Assembly: GCA_022340665.1 (NCBI GenBank)
Contig: JAJDNM010000106.1
Coordinates: forward strand, 1 to 60,200
DNA: 60,200 nucleotides
Direction: 5' to 3'
From: Acidobacteriota bacterium
Lineage (GTDB): Bacteria > Acidobacteriota > Thermoanaerobaculia > Thermoanaerobaculales > Sulfomarinibacteraceae
This document shows, in pieces, positions 51,984-60,200 of this stretch; the first letter of the stretch is position 1, and each line of letters opens with the position of its first letter. A program made the translations under genes and the position numbers. Under the pieces are notes generated by a model. That model did not search any database, was not told the origin of the DNA, and saw nothing but the letters and a program-made list of their open reading frames with translations.

Positions 51984-53999
51984 TCAGCTTCCTCCTCCCA
52001 ACAACTGTATCGCCTCCCCCACGAGCGCTTCGGCTGACAATCCGAGCTTCTCGGCCACCTCGGCCCCGGGCGCCGAGGCGCCGAAGCGGTCAATCCCGAT
52101 GACCGACCCGCTGTCGCCGACGACGTCCCGCCACCCGAGCGTCACGCCCGCCTCCACCGCCAATCGCGGGATACCTGGCGGCAGGACTTCCCGCCGGTAT
52201 GCCTCGGACTGCTCGGCGAAAAGCTCCCATGAGGGCAACGAGACAACACGCGTCCCGATGCCACGATCCGCGAGCTGGCGCGCAGCATCGACGGCCAGGC
52301 TCACCTCGCCGCCTGTCGCGATCAGCACGATGGCCGGAGGTTGGTCCACCGCATCGACAATCGTGTACGCCCCTCGCGCCACGCCCTCACGCCCATGTTG
52401 ACGGGCACCCTCGAGTGTCGGCAGGCCTTGGCGGCTCAAAAGGAGCGCGGTCGGGCCGTGGGTCCGTTCGAGCGCCACCTTCCAGGCCGCTGCCGTTTCG
52501 TTGGCGTCTGCAGGACGCAACACGACGAGGTCAGGAATTGTGCGAAGCGCCATCGCGTGCTCGACCGGTTGGTGTGTCGGGCCATCCTCCCCCACCCACA
52601 CCGAGTCATGTGTGAACACGTAAATCACGGGTTGCTCCATGAGTGCTGCGAGGCGGATGGCGGGACGCAGATAGTCGGAGAAGACGAGAAATGTCCCGCC
52701 ATAGGGGCGCACACCTGCGTGCAGGGCAAGACCGTTGAGGATCGCGCCCATCGCGTGCTCGCGAATTCCAAATCGCAGATTGCGGTTGGCGAGCGCATCG
52801 GCCTGGAGTACCCCGCTCGAGGAGATGAAGGTCTTGTTCGAAGGCGCGAGATCGGCGGACCCGCCGATGAGTTCGGGCAGTTTTTCGGCGATTGCATTCA
52901 GTACGGTTCCCGAGGCCGAGCGGGTGGCGACCTTGGCACCTTCATCGAAGGTTGGCAGCGCATCGGACCACGATCCCGGCAGTCGCCGGTCCAGCCGTCT
53001 CTCCCACTCAGCGGCCAACTCCGGTTCCGATGCCATCCAGTCTGACAACCTCTCCTCCCAGTCGCTCCGCCGTTCCTTCCCCCGTTGACCGACCTGCCGG
53101 CAATGCTCGCGAACTTCCGGTGGCACGAAAAAGCGTTCCTCATGTGGCCACCCGTATGCGGCCTTGGTAGCACGGACCTCATCCGCCCCGAGCGGCGCAC
53201 CGTGAGCTCCGGCCGTGTCCTGCTTGGTCGGCGCGCCGTACGCGATGTGAGTTCGCACCCTGATCAGAGTCGGTTTCCCTCCCCCGGACTTTGCGGTCTC
53301 GAAGGCTTCGGCCAGCGCCTCGAAATCGTTGGCGTCCTGGACCTCCAGAACCCGCCAGCCATGAGAGCGAAACCGGGCGGGAATGTCGTCCGAGAGCGTG
53401 ATATCCGTTTTCCCCTCGATCGTGATGCGGTTGTCATCCCAGATCCACACCAACTTGTCGAGACGGAGATGCCCGGCAAGCGACGCCGCCTCGGCGCTCA
53501 CGCCCTCCATGAGGTCGCCGTCTGAGCACACTACCCATGTCCGGTGATCGACCACCGCATGACCGGGGCGATTGAAGGTTGCAGCAAGATGGGCTTCCGC
53601 AAGGGCCATTCCGACCGACGTAGCAACACCTTGGCCGAGTGGCCCGGTTGTCATTTCGGCGCCTGGCACCACTCCGATCTCAGGGTGGCCGGGGGTCTTC
53701 GATTGCCATTGGCGAAAGTTCTTGATGTCTTCGAGGTCGAGGTCATACCCCATGAGATGGAGGACGCTGTAGAGCAGCATCGAAGCGTGACCGCAGGAGA
53801 GCACGAAGCGGTCGCGATCCGGCCATTGGGGATCTGCCGGATCATGCTTGAGGAATTTCGAGAACAGGACAAAGGCAACCGGGGCGAGTCCCATCGGCGC
53901 TCCCGGATGTCCCGAGTTGGCCTCTTCGACGGCGTCTATCGCCAACGTACGGATGGTGGTCACCGCGAGTTGATCGACCTCATCAAAGTGGTGGGACAC
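51984..53999 (-). CDS. tkt: Transketolase
   Basis: This thiamine-diphosphate enzyme of the pentose phosphate pathway has about 671 residues. The GTG at 53999 is preceded by GAGGAGGAG; a longer reading from 54029 lacks a ribosome site. Motifs: ANSGHPGAPMGLAPVA, GPLGQGVATSVGMALAE, the thiamine-diphosphate motif VCSDGDLMEGVSAEAASLAGH and LVWIWDDNRITIEG, HDSVWVGEDGPTHQPVEH and the C-terminal domain. Only one transketolase gene is in the window. Confidence 0.96.
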   Translation of the reverse strand: MSHHFDEVDQLAVTTIRTLAIDAVEEANSGHPGAPMGLAPVAFVLFSKFLKHDPADPQWPDRDRFVLSCGHASMLLYSVLHLMGYDLDLEDIKNFRQWQSKTPGHPEIGVVPGAEMTTGPLGQGVATSVGMALAEAHLAATFNRPGHAVVDHRTWVVCSDGDLMEGVSAEAASLAGHLRLDKLVWIWDDNRITIEGKTDITLSDDIPARFRSHGWRVLEVQDANDFEALAEAFETAKSGGGKPTLIRVRTHIAYGAPTKQDTAGAHGAPLGADEVRATKAAYGWPHEERFFVPPEVREHCRQVGQRGKERRSDWEERLSDWMASEPELAAEWERRLDRRLPGSWSDALPTFDEGAKVATRSASGTVLNAIAEKLPELIGGSADLAPSNKTFISSSGVLQADALANRNLRFGIREHAMGAILNGLALHAGVRPYGGTFLVFSDYLRPAIRLAALMEQPVIYVFTHDSVWVGEDGPTHQPVEHAMALRTIPDLVVLRPADANETAAAWKVALERTHGPTALLLSRQGLPTLEGARQHGREGVARGAYTIVDAVDQPPAIVLIATGGEVSLAVDAARQLADRGIGTRVVSLPSWELFAEQSEAYRREVLPPGIPRLAVEAGVTLGWRDVVGDSGSVIGIDRFGASAPGAEVAEKLGLSAEALVGEAIQLLGGGS

Positions 54000-54027
54000 G
54001 GCTCCTCCTCGTGTGGGACTCTCCGCC

Positions 54028-54050
54028 ACCGGCAGCCTACCACTGCCGGT
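54028..54050. other. Hairpin between mglA and tkt
   Basis: An 8-bp stem ACCGGCAG / CTGCCGGT with a 7-base loop lies between the mglA stop and the transketolase start. No T-run follows, so it may be a processing or attenuation structure rather than a terminator. Confidence 0.4.
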
Positions 54051-54106
54051 TTGGATTCTGACATCGTGCTTTCGTGTCGAGATTTGATGCTGACCGGCTA
54101 TGGTGC

Positions 54107-54691
54107 TCAGCGGCTCCGGAGTTCGTACAGAACCTGCTTGGCCACCGCCTTGAGGGTCTCGAATACGCCGATCCCTTTGGTAGCCACTGCCTCGAAGGTC
54201 GGCTCGCCCTTGAAATTGAGGAGGCGATACATGTCATCGACCAACATTGCGCTCGGGAGGTCTCGCTTGTTGAATTGCAGCACGTACGGAATGGTCTTGA
54301 GTTCGAAGCCGTTCTCGGCGAGGTTCTCTTCGAGATTTCTGAGCGACTCGACGTTGGCATCCATCCGCGCCTCCTGCGAGTCGGCGACAAACACAACACC
54401 ATCCACACCCTTGAGGATGAGCTTGCGGCTGGCATCGTAGAAGACCTGTCCGGGGACCGTGTAGAGGTGGAACCGCGTCTTGAACCCTCTCACCGCTCCG
54501 AGGTCGAGCGGCAGGAAATCGAAGAAGAGCGTCCGATCAGTTTCGGTCGCGAGAGATATCAGCTTGCCCTTCTGCTGCGGGCTGGATTTTTCGTAGATGT
54601 ACTGGAGATTGGTTGTTTTACCGCACAGGCCAGGACCGTAAAATACGATCTTGACGTTGATCTCACGGGCGGCGTAATTGATGAAGCTCAT
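54107..54691 (-). CDS. mglA: MglA-like Ras-family GTPase
   Basis: This is a small GTPase related to MglA, which sets cell polarity and motility in myxobacteria. The 194-residue protein has the P-loop [11 protein letters not shown] (MglA-type, with G-x-G-L-C-G-K-T-T), the switch region [39 protein letters not shown] split over strands, and the base-specificity motif FNKRDLP. It overlaps mglB (ATGA) and is the expected partner of that gene product. Whether it drives motility, polarity or another process here is unknown. Confidence 0.93.
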   Translation of the reverse strand: MSFINYAAREINVKIVFYGPGLCGKTTNLQYIYEKSSPQQKGKLISLATETDRTLFFDFLPLDLGAVRGFKTRFHLYTVPGQVFYDASRKLILKGVDGVVFVADSQEARMDANVESLRNLEENLAENGFELKTIPYVLQFNKRDLPSAMLVDDMYRLLNFKGEPTFEAVATKGIGVFETLKAVAKQVLYELRSR

Positions 54692-55176
54692 TCGGAGAAC
54701 AGAGCGTCGATATCGTCGTCAGTGATTTCTGCAAAGGGCGAAGCGGCCTCCACGGAACCGACTACCTGAGCCTTGGAATCCATTTCGTTGAGCACCCGTT
54801 CAATATCGGCCGACGCCTTGCGCACCCGAAGTCTGACCAGGCCGAGCGACGAGCGTTCGTCGAAAATGACGACCAGAATCAACTTCTGGCCGACGATCGA
54901 GATGTGAATATTGTCCTTCCGTCCCTCGTGGAAGAGGATCGAAAACTCCTTCTCGCCGATCAACCTGGCAAGGCCATCTGTGGCGGCTACATTGCCAGCG
55001 GTGAGCGATGCCAGAGAGGTGCTATCGACCAGGTTCACCTCGCCGGCGCCCGCGATCTGCTGGCCGTTCTTGTCAACCAGAAACACGATTTTCGCGGAGG
55101 CATCCATCCGCAGCGTGTTGAGGAGATGCTTGATTCGCTCGAACTCCTCCTCGTACATGACAAAAGACGTATTCAA
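54688..55176 (-). CDS. mglB: MglB-like Roadblock/LC7 GTPase-activating protein
   Basis: This is a Roadblock/LC7-domain protein of about 162 residues that would stimulate GTP hydrolysis by the MglA-like GTPase. Blocks: [69 protein letters not shown] split by loops, and a C-terminal helix. The first codon is TTG at 55176 with GGGAG upstream; the next ATG at 55158 has no clear ribosome site. It overlaps mglA. Confidence 0.9.
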   Translation of the reverse strand: MNTSFVMYEEEFERIKHLLNTLRMDASAKIVFLVDKNGQQIAGAGEVNLVDSTSLASLTAGNVAATDGLARLIGEKEFSILFHEGRKDNIHISIVGQKLILVVIFDERSSLGLVRLRVRKASADIERVLNEMDSKAQVVGSVEAASPFAEITDDDIDALFSE

Positions 55177-55296
55177 TCCGTTACGCTCCCAGTAGTCTCA
55201 ATTCTAAACCCAACCGGTCCTTCGAGGCAAGCCGGACGCATTTCGCCCTGCCCCTCGAGGGTAGTCATAAACCCCGCATTTTCTGGAAAATGGAGC

Positions 55297-55896
55297 CTAC
55301 ACCTTGCGCCGTAGCTGGAGCGCCTGAGCGAGAGTCACACGATCCACTGCGGCCACCTCACCACCAATCGGGATGCCGGACGCCGGGCGGCTCACGGCAA
55401 TACCAAGCGGCTGCAACCGCCTTGCTATGTAAAGCGCGGTGGTCTCGCCCTCGACCGTCGGGTCAGTAGCCAGGATGACCTCATTCACCTCTCCCGACCT
55501 GCAGCGCGTTTCCAGCCGATCTATTGTCAGCTCCTCCGGACCGACACCGTGAAGTGGGGAAAGATGGCCGAGCAGCGCGTGGTAAAGGCCGCGGAACTCT
55601 CCGGTTGCCTCCACAGCCCAGGCGGTCGTCGGCTCCTCGACAACCAGGATCACGCCGCGATCGCGGCTTGGATCGGTGCACACCGCGCAGGGGTCATCCT
55701 CCGTCAGCAATGAGCACCTCGAGCACAAACCTACGGATTGACGGATCTCGTGAAGGACCCGTGCGAAGTCAGCGACTTCAACCGGGTCGATGGTCAACAG
55801 ATGTTCTGCGAGGCGTTGTGCAGTCCGCGGACCGACCCCTGGGAGACGCTCGAGATGCTCCAGGAGTGACCGGACGATCGGTGGCCGCAAATCCAT
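55297..55896 (-). CDS. recR: Recombination mediator RecR
   Basis: RecR works with RecF and RecO in gap repair. The protein of about 199 residues has a helix-hairpin-helix (LERLPGVGPRTAQRLAEHLL), a four-Cys zinc site (LCSRCSLLTEDDPCAVC), a Toprim domain (LVVEEPTTAWAVEATGEFRG, EVILATDPTVEGETTALYIAR), and a Walker-like C-terminal helix. I prefer the ATG at 55896 with GGAG six bases upstream over the GTG at 55944, which overlaps the dnaX stop. The dnaX-recR pairing is conserved in many bacteria. Confidence 0.94.
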   Translation of the reverse strand: MDLRPPIVRSLLEHLERLPGVGPRTAQRLAEHLLTIDPVEVADFARVLHEIRQSVGLCSRCSLLTEDDPCAVCTDPSRDRGVILVVEEPTTAWAVEATGEFRGLYHALLGHLSPLHGVGPEELTIDRLETRCRSGEVNEVILATDPTVEGETTALYIARRLQPLGIAVSRPASGIPIGGEVAAVDRVTLAQALQLRRKV

Positions 55897-55930
55897 CAGT
55901 GACTCCGGAGGATGTGCGACATCCTCATCT

Positions 55931-57316
55931 TCACGAGCCGTCACCGTCCGATTGCACCGCTACAACCTCTCCTCCGAGAATCCGGGTCGCGAGAATCACG
56001 CCGGGGTCGGCACCGGCTTCCTTCGTCAAGACGGCATCGTCCGGTTGTGTTCCCTCAGCGTCGGGCACCTGTTCCCGTGCCGCGCCCTCCTCCGTGGCAG
56101 ATGTTCCGGGTACGGCCGACGTCCGCCCAGCCTGCGAACCGGGACCACGTTCGGAGCCCGAACCGGCCGCGCCTGCTCCGGCATCCGGATCAGCAGCGCC
56201 GGATCCCCCGAGCCAATCTTCGACCCGGCGCACCGACGGCCATCGGGCGAGCCGGAGGCATGCTACCTCGAGTGCCACCTCGCGGTTTCCGGCCCCTCGC
56301 AGCAACGCCTCATGGTCGAGCCACAGCCCGAGCATCCGGCCGAGCGCGTTTTCTCCGAGCCCGTCAGCAAGGCTGCTGAACAGTCTTCGATGTGAATCTG
56401 ATATGACCGGAGCGAGCTTCGGATCGATCGCCAGATAGAGGGCGGTTCGCAGGGTGCGACCGACCTCCCGATACAGCACCGATGGATCCTGGCCTGCTGC
56501 AAGCTGCTCGCGGAGGAGCGCCAGGCCGTCGCCGATTCGGCCCTCCGCCAGAGCGCCCACCAGTCCAACAGTTACCTCGATCGGAGGGACACCGAGAATC
56601 GCTGCTACGGCCTCATCATCAACTTCGTCCGCCGCGAACGCGCGCAGTTGATCGAGCAGCGAAAGCGCGTCGCGGACGCTCCCGTCCGATGCGGCGGCGA
56701 TCGAAGCCGCGGCGGAAGGGGTCAGAGTGAAACCCTCGCTGGCCGCGATCTCCTCGAGACGGCCACGAATCAGCTCCGCTCCAACAGGCCGAAATTCGAG
56801 CTGCTGGCATCGGCTCTGGATGGTGTCCGGGACCTTGAGCCGCTCGGTCGTGGCAAAGATCCAGAGAATGTACGGCGGCGGCTCTTCAAGGCTCTTGAGC
56901 AGCGCGTTGAAGGCCTCGCGCGTCAACATGTGGACCTCGTCGACAATGATGACGCGAAACCGGTCTCTGGTCGGGCGGAACTGAAGGAGCTCGCGCAATT
57001 CCCGTACGTCGTCGATACCGCGGTTGGAAGCCCCGTCGATCTCGATGACGTCGATGCTCGATCCCTCGACCACCTCCCGGCAGGAGTCGCACGTGCCGCA
57101 GGGCTCCGCTGTTGGGCCCTCCGCGCAGTTGACAGCCTTGGCCAACAGGCGGGCGGCGGTGGTCTTACCGACGCCACGCAACCCGGAAAACAGGTAAGCC
57201 TGGCCGAATGTCCCGGAATCGAGGGCGTTACACAGGGTCTGGACGACGGCATCCTGGCCGAAAAGCTCGGAAAACTTCTGCGGCCGCCAGGTGCGCGCGA
57301 GTACCTGATAGGTCAT
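55931..57316 (-). CDS. dnaX: DNA polymerase III subunit gamma/tau
   Basis: This is the clamp-loader ATPase. The 461-residue protein has YQVLARTWRPQKFSELFGQDAVVQTL, Walker A GLRGVGKTTAARLLA, a zinc motif (CAEGPTAEPCGTCDSC), Walker B VIIVDEVHML, and the sensor motif in FATTERLKVPDTIQSRCQQLEFRP. The C-terminal region (about 370-461) is Gly/Ala/Glu-rich, shorter than a full tau tail, so this may be a gamma-like form. Upstream of recR. It is divergent from the secreted protein gene at 57503. Confidence 0.95.
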   Translation of the reverse strand: MTYQVLARTWRPQKFSELFGQDAVVQTLCNALDSGTFGQAYLFSGLRGVGKTTAARLLAKAVNCAEGPTAEPCGTCDSCREVVEGSSIDVIEIDGASNRGIDDVRELRELLQFRPTRDRFRVIIVDEVHMLTREAFNALLKSLEEPPPYILWIFATTERLKVPDTIQSRCQQLEFRPVGAELIRGRLEEIAASEGFTLTPSAAASIAAASDGSVRDALSLLDQLRAFAADEVDDEAVAAILGVPPIEVTVGLVGALAEGRIGDGLALLREQLAAGQDPSVLYREVGRTLRTALYLAIDPKLAPVISDSHRRLFSSLADGLGENALGRMLGLWLDHEALLRGAGNREVALEVACLRLARWPSVRRVEDWLGGSGAADPDAGAGAAGSGSERGPGSQAGRTSAVPGTSATEEGAAREQVPDAEGTQPDDAVLTKEAGADPGVILATRILGGEVVAVQSDGDGS

Positions 57317-57410
57317 CCGGGCATCTTATCCGATCCCGGAGATTGCTGCGGTGGCGGGGCGCCACCGAGTCCTTCAGCCTACTTTTCCAGGGGTTTCTCG
57401 TATGCTTTCA

Positions 57411-57439
57411 CTGACAATCATGGAAATACGCGGTACATA
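57411..57439 (+). promoter_or_regulatory. Sigma-70-like promoter for the secreted protein at 57503
   Basis: A -35 box CTGACA (57411-57416) and a -10 box TACATA (57434-57439) are separated by 17 bp, giving a start near 57446 and a leader of about 57 bases before the ATG. This is a pattern match only. Confidence 0.5.
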
Positions 57440-57502
57440 TTGGCTTGTTTTTGTTATCGTCTGTCAGATTGCGACCCGATGATACGACCAAGGAGGTCTC
57501 CG

Positions 57503-58651
57503 ATGAATCGTTCAGCTCTTACCGTCATGTGCCTCGCCGTCCTGCTGGCGGCGTCCCAGGTCGGCGCGATCTCGCCCAGCGACGATCTCTTGATCGCCGG
57601 GGCCGCACGCACCAACCGCTGGATTGCCGATCTGTATATCAACAATCCCGGCGATGCATCCGTGTCCGTCAACGTGATGTGGCTCGAACGCGGCCAGGCC
57701 AACCCGAATCCAGCCTTCCGGAATTTCAATGTCGGCGCGGGAGAGACCCTGATCCTCGACGACGTGCTGCACAACAACTTCGGTTTCAACAGAGCGGAAG
57801 GGGCCTTTCGCATTGTCGCAATGGGAGGGGTGGTGACCGCCAACCTGATCGTGTTCACCGGCGCCGGCGATCCCGACGGCACCTACGGTTCCGGGTTCGA
57901 GGCAATTCCCGCATCGGCCGCCACGGCTGCCGGAGAATCCACGAATTTGACCGGGGTCGTCCTGACGGACGATTTCTACACCAACCTCTTCGCCCTGGCC
58001 GGCGCCAACGGCGCCACCGTCGACATCGATCTCCTCGATCCCAGCGGCGCGCTGCTCGACACGGAGAATGTCGTCCTCCAACCCTACGAGCCATGGCTTT
58101 CCTCCGTCCAAAACCTGTGGGACCTGGCCTCGTTCGAGAATGGGACCGCTCTGGTCCGGGTTGGGGCCGGTTCGATGGTGATTCTCGGCTCGAAGGTCGA
58201 CCGCCGGAGCCTCGATCCGACCACCCTCGAGCAGGAGTTCGGCGCCGGAGCCGGTTCGGTCGACGGTACTTACCAGTTCGCGATCTACGACAGCCTGGGG
58301 TACGCCTCGGGCGGCAATCTGGTGATCGAAAACGGCATCGTCGAAGCGATCTACGGCACCTACACCAACTATGACAAGTTAGATAACGAAGACAATTTTG
58401 CGTGCCCTGTGATTTTCCCGTGGGGTTTCGAAATGCCCCCGACCCCGGTCGAGGACTTCGTCTCGGGAATCTCCTTCACCGACACTTGGGACGACAATAG
58501 CCAAATGACGTGGACCGTGACCTTTACGTTGAATGACGGCCTCGGCTTTAGCGGGACAGTCGAAGTGGTCGGCTCCAATTTCAGCGGCGACGACGCGGGC
58601 TGCAATGGCGAATTCCCAGCCCAGACCTTCGAGGGCGGCAAGAGCAACTGA
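57503..58651 (+). CDS. Secreted protein sharing the two-unit surface domain of the Pho-island protein
   Basis: This is an exported protein of about 382 residues. The ATG at 57503 is preceded by AAGGAGG and gives the signal peptide MNRSALTVMCLAVLLAASQVGA; a much longer upstream reading is antisense to dnaX. Residues about 25-245 carry the unit NRWIADLYINNPG, then LILDDVLHNNFGFNRAEGAFRI, then VDIDLLDPSGALLDTENVVL. These are clearly related to the protein at 9956-11023. Residues about 255-382 form a C-terminal domain (QFAIYDSLGYASGGNL ... FACPVIFPWGFEMPPTPVEDF) containing two cysteines. Function unknown. Confidence 0.85.
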   Translation: MNRSALTVMCLAVLLAASQVGAISPSDDLLIAGAARTNRWIADLYINNPGDASVSVNVMWLERGQANPNPAFRNFNVGAGETLILDDVLHNNFGFNRAEGAFRIVAMGGVVTANLIVFTGAGDPDGTYGSGFEAIPASAATAAGESTNLTGVVLTDDFYTNLFALAGANGATVDIDLLDPSGALLDTENVVLQPYEPWLSSVQNLWDLASFENGTALVRVGAGSMVILGSKVDRRSLDPTTLEQEFGAGAGSVDGTYQFAIYDSLGYASGGNLVIENGIVEAIYGTYTNYDKLDNEDNFACPVIFPWGFEMPPTPVEDFVSGISFTDTWDDNSQMTWTVTFTLNDGLGFSGTVEVVGSNFSGDDAGCNGEFPAQTFEGGKSN

Positions 58652-58674
58652 TCTGCCACTTCACGTGAATTCAC

Positions 58675-58700
58675 GGGCCGCCCTCCGGGGCGGCCCTTTT
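58675..58700 (+). terminator. Rho-independent terminator after the secreted protein gene
   Basis: A 9-bp stem GGGCCGCCC / GGGCGGCCC with the loop TCCG is followed by TTTT, 24 bp after the stop codon. Confidence 0.85.
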
Positions 58701-59989
58701 CATGCTCGGGCGGTTCCGTCCTCACCCGCGGCCACGATCGCGCGCTCCCAAAGGACGGGGCCGAGAAGTTGATTGACCACCACCGCCGCGACCACCAGGG
58801 CGGCCACGGTCTCGCCGATGTCCGGCACCTCTCGTTGAATGCGCGCCGCCAGCCCCAGCGAGAGGCCCGCCTGGGCGACGAATCCCATCCACCCGTACCG
58901 CACGACCTCGCGCCCCGCGCCGGCGACCATGGCGGGGTACCGCGTCGTCAGCCAGACCGCCCCCAGACGGACACAGACATAGACCACCGCCGTTATCCAG
59001 ACGGACGCGAAGACGCCGAGATCCAGGCCGGCGCCAACCAGCGCGAAGAAGACCACATAGATCGGCGTCGACGACTGCTCGAGGGCATCGAGAAACTGGC
59101 CCGCCACACGGGGGAAGAGGTTGCGCGCGGCGAAGCCCGCCGCCATGCATACGAGCAGGTGCTCTACCCAGGATCCTCTGCCGAGTTCTGCCGAGGCGAG
59201 GGCGAGCGCAATCACGGTCAGCGGCGCCATACGTCCAACCTCGACGAGATACAGGCCGAGCATCAGGCCGAGAAGCCCACCGATGACCAGCGACCCACCG
59301 ACCTCCATCGCAACGTGTCGGAAAACACCAAGCTCCACCGAGCCGCCACCCATCCACGAAACGGCGAGTGTGCTGACGACGGTGAACAGGAGGATGATCA
59401 CGAGATCTTTGACGATCGTCACCCCGAGGACCGTCTCCACCAGTTCGCCTCGAGCGCGAAGGTCGGAAACGACGGCGATCGTGGTCGCGGGTGATACTGC
59501 GACCGCGATCACTCCGAGCAGGGCGACCCCGGCCAACATCTCAGCACCGGTGGCAGGACCAAAGAACGGGATCGCCCCCAGGAGCACCCAGAGCAGGCTA
59601 GCAACCAGCACGAGAATGCCGACTGTGTGGGCGGCCGTGATGGCGACCATCGATCTCAGATTTCTGCGGACGACGTCGATGCGAAATTCCCCCCCGGCCG
59701 TGAGAGCGATGAGGCCGAGGGCAAGATCCTCGAAAAGGCGCAGAAGCCGGGCATCTCGTGCCGTTTCCAACGCAAGAGCGTGAGGACCTGCAGCCATACC
59801 GAACAGAAGGTACCCTGTGATTCGAGGGAGCCTGACACGCACCGCGAGCTCACCGCTGAGCACGCCTCCGATGACCACGCAACCGAGAGCCAGCAGCGCA
59901 GAACCGGCCGGATCATCGACCGCCACCTCACCCATCAAGCGCGCAGCCCAGCTGAACGCCGCCAGCACCAGGAAAAGAGCCCACCTCAT
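58700..59989 (-). CDS. CPA2-type cation:proton antiporter
   Basis: This is a membrane exchanger of the KefB/NhaA-like CPA2 superfamily, about 429 residues with about 12 membrane segments. The ATG at 59989 overlaps the stop of the upstream gene (ATGA). Helix blocks typical of the family: LPRITGYLLFGMAAGP, LFEDLALGLIALTAGGEF, LLGVIAVAVSPATTIAVVSDLRARGELVETVLGVTIVKDLVIILLF split across helices, and VFFALVGAGLDLGVF. There is no C-terminal NAD-binding (RCK) domain. Ion specificity is unknown. A second related gene lies immediately upstream. Confidence 0.85.
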   Translation of the reverse strand: MRWALFLVLAAFSWAARLMGEVAVDDPAGSALLALGCVVIGGVLSGELAVRVRLPRITGYLLFGMAAGPHALALETARDARLLRLFEDLALGLIALTAGGEFRIDVVRRNLRSMVAITAAHTVGILVLVASLLWVLLGAIPFFGPATGAEMLAGVALLGVIAVAVSPATTIAVVSDLRARGELVETVLGVTIVKDLVIILLFTVVSTLAVSWMGGGSVELGVFRHVAMEVGGSLVIGGLLGLMLGLYLVEVGRMAPLTVIALALASAELGRGSWVEHLLVCMAAGFAARNLFPRVAGQFLDALEQSSTPIYVVFFALVGAGLDLGVFASVWITAVVYVCVRLGAVWLTTRYPAMVAGAGREVVRYGWMGFVAQAGLSLGLAARIQREVPDIGETVAALVVAAVVVNQLLGPVLWERAIVAAGEDGTARA

Positions 59990-60200
59990 GGGGCGTTGAC
60001 CTCGGAACTTGCAGTCACCAGGGTGCGGCGCATCCACGCCACCGCGATGAGGTTGTTGCAGATGATGGCGACGACCACAGCCTCGAGAACCCCTCCGGTC
60101 TCGGGAAAAAAGCTCACCATTGCCACCAACAGACCGAGCGCGAGTTCACCCTGGGGCAGCAGGCCGAGCCCCAGACCCGCGTTCCGGACACCAACATCTC
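59986..60200 (-). CDS. Second cation:proton antiporter, C-terminal part only
   Basis: The window ends inside this gene. The visible last 70 or so residues read NAGLGLLPQGELALGLLVAMV, then SFFPETGGVLEAVVVAIICNN and LIAVAWMRRTLVTA before the stop at 59986. This matches the final two membrane helices of a CPA-type antiporter. Its stop overlaps the start of the next antiporter gene, so the two are coupled and could form a heteromeric or tandem exchanger. Confidence 0.7.
   Translation of the reverse strand, partial: DVGVRNAGLGLGLLPQGELALGLLVAMVSFFPETGGVLEAVVVAIICNNLIAVAWMRRTLVTASSEVNAP

Noticed and set aside
56648-57502. N-terminal extension of the secreted protein at 57503
   Set aside because: It is antisense to dnaX; a strong ribosome site and signal peptide start at 57503.
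57317-57502. SRP RNA gene next to dnaX
   Set aside because: The conserved GGAAGCAGCC-type core is absent on both strands; only a small hairpin and a promoter-like pair are seen.

Overview
This window is a high-GC, gene-dense chromosomal segment from a diderm bacterium. It encodes lipid A/Kdo enzymes (WaaA, LpxK, LpxL), a TonB-dependent receptor, an OprP-like porin, an MglA/MglB pair, and secreted proteins of a kind I associate with Acidobacteriota (Thermoanaerobaculia-like). No rRNA or tRNA is present, so the phylum is an inference. Almost all genes are on the minus strand. The plus-strand exceptions are arginine deiminase, pyrF, mpl-pgpA and a secreted protein at 57.5 kb.

Region 1 (1-18.6 kb) is a phosphate-acquisition island. 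It holds pstB, pstA, pstC, pstS, an OprP-type porin, a second PstS-like lipoprotein, an M28 peptidase, a secreted two-domain protein, a small lipoprotein, a right-handed beta-helix protein, a large TonB-dependent receptor and an NPP-type phosphatase/phosphodiesterase. I find Pho-box-like arrays (7-mers such as CTTMACA or CTTTACA, repeated every 11 bp) in front of pstS, the porin, the TonB receptor and, more weakly, the beta-helix gene. This suggests a PhoB-controlled regulon in which a TonB receptor and a surface beta-helix protein feed phosphate or an organophosphate to the phosphatase and Pst transporter. PstC and PstA both carry very large periplasmic insertions.

Region 2 (18.7-36.5 kb) is mixed housekeeping and metabolism: an RlpA/SPOR lipoprotein, purB, arginine deiminase, lpxL-lpxK-waaA, carbamate kinase, prmC-prfA-rpmE, citrate lyase (citF plus a citD-citE fusion), an isocitrate-dehydrogenase-family enzyme, a GT2 glycosyltransferase and a membrane AlkP-superfamily protein that has lost most catalytic residues.

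Region 3 (36.5-60.2 kb) is mostly core: pyrF, a DUF4845-like protein with lepB, tsaD, a DUF1573 protein, mpl-pgpA, dapF, an FN3-type lipoprotein, hslUV, a UvrD/PcrA helicase, glmS, transaldolase, transketolase, mglA-mglB, recR, dnaX, a secreted paralogue of the Pho-island protein, and two cation:proton antiporter genes, the second cut by the window edge.

The most striking non-coding signal is a family of at least 11 intergenic elements made of tandem 7-bp units (GAATTCC-, GAGTTTT-, GAACGTT- or CTGGATG-type). The sequence varies but the heptad period is kept. Nine of the 11 sit within about 12 bp of, or overlap, a stop codon. Several have mirror-image arms flanking a G/C-rich spacer with G-quadruplex potential, and some run into coding sequence.
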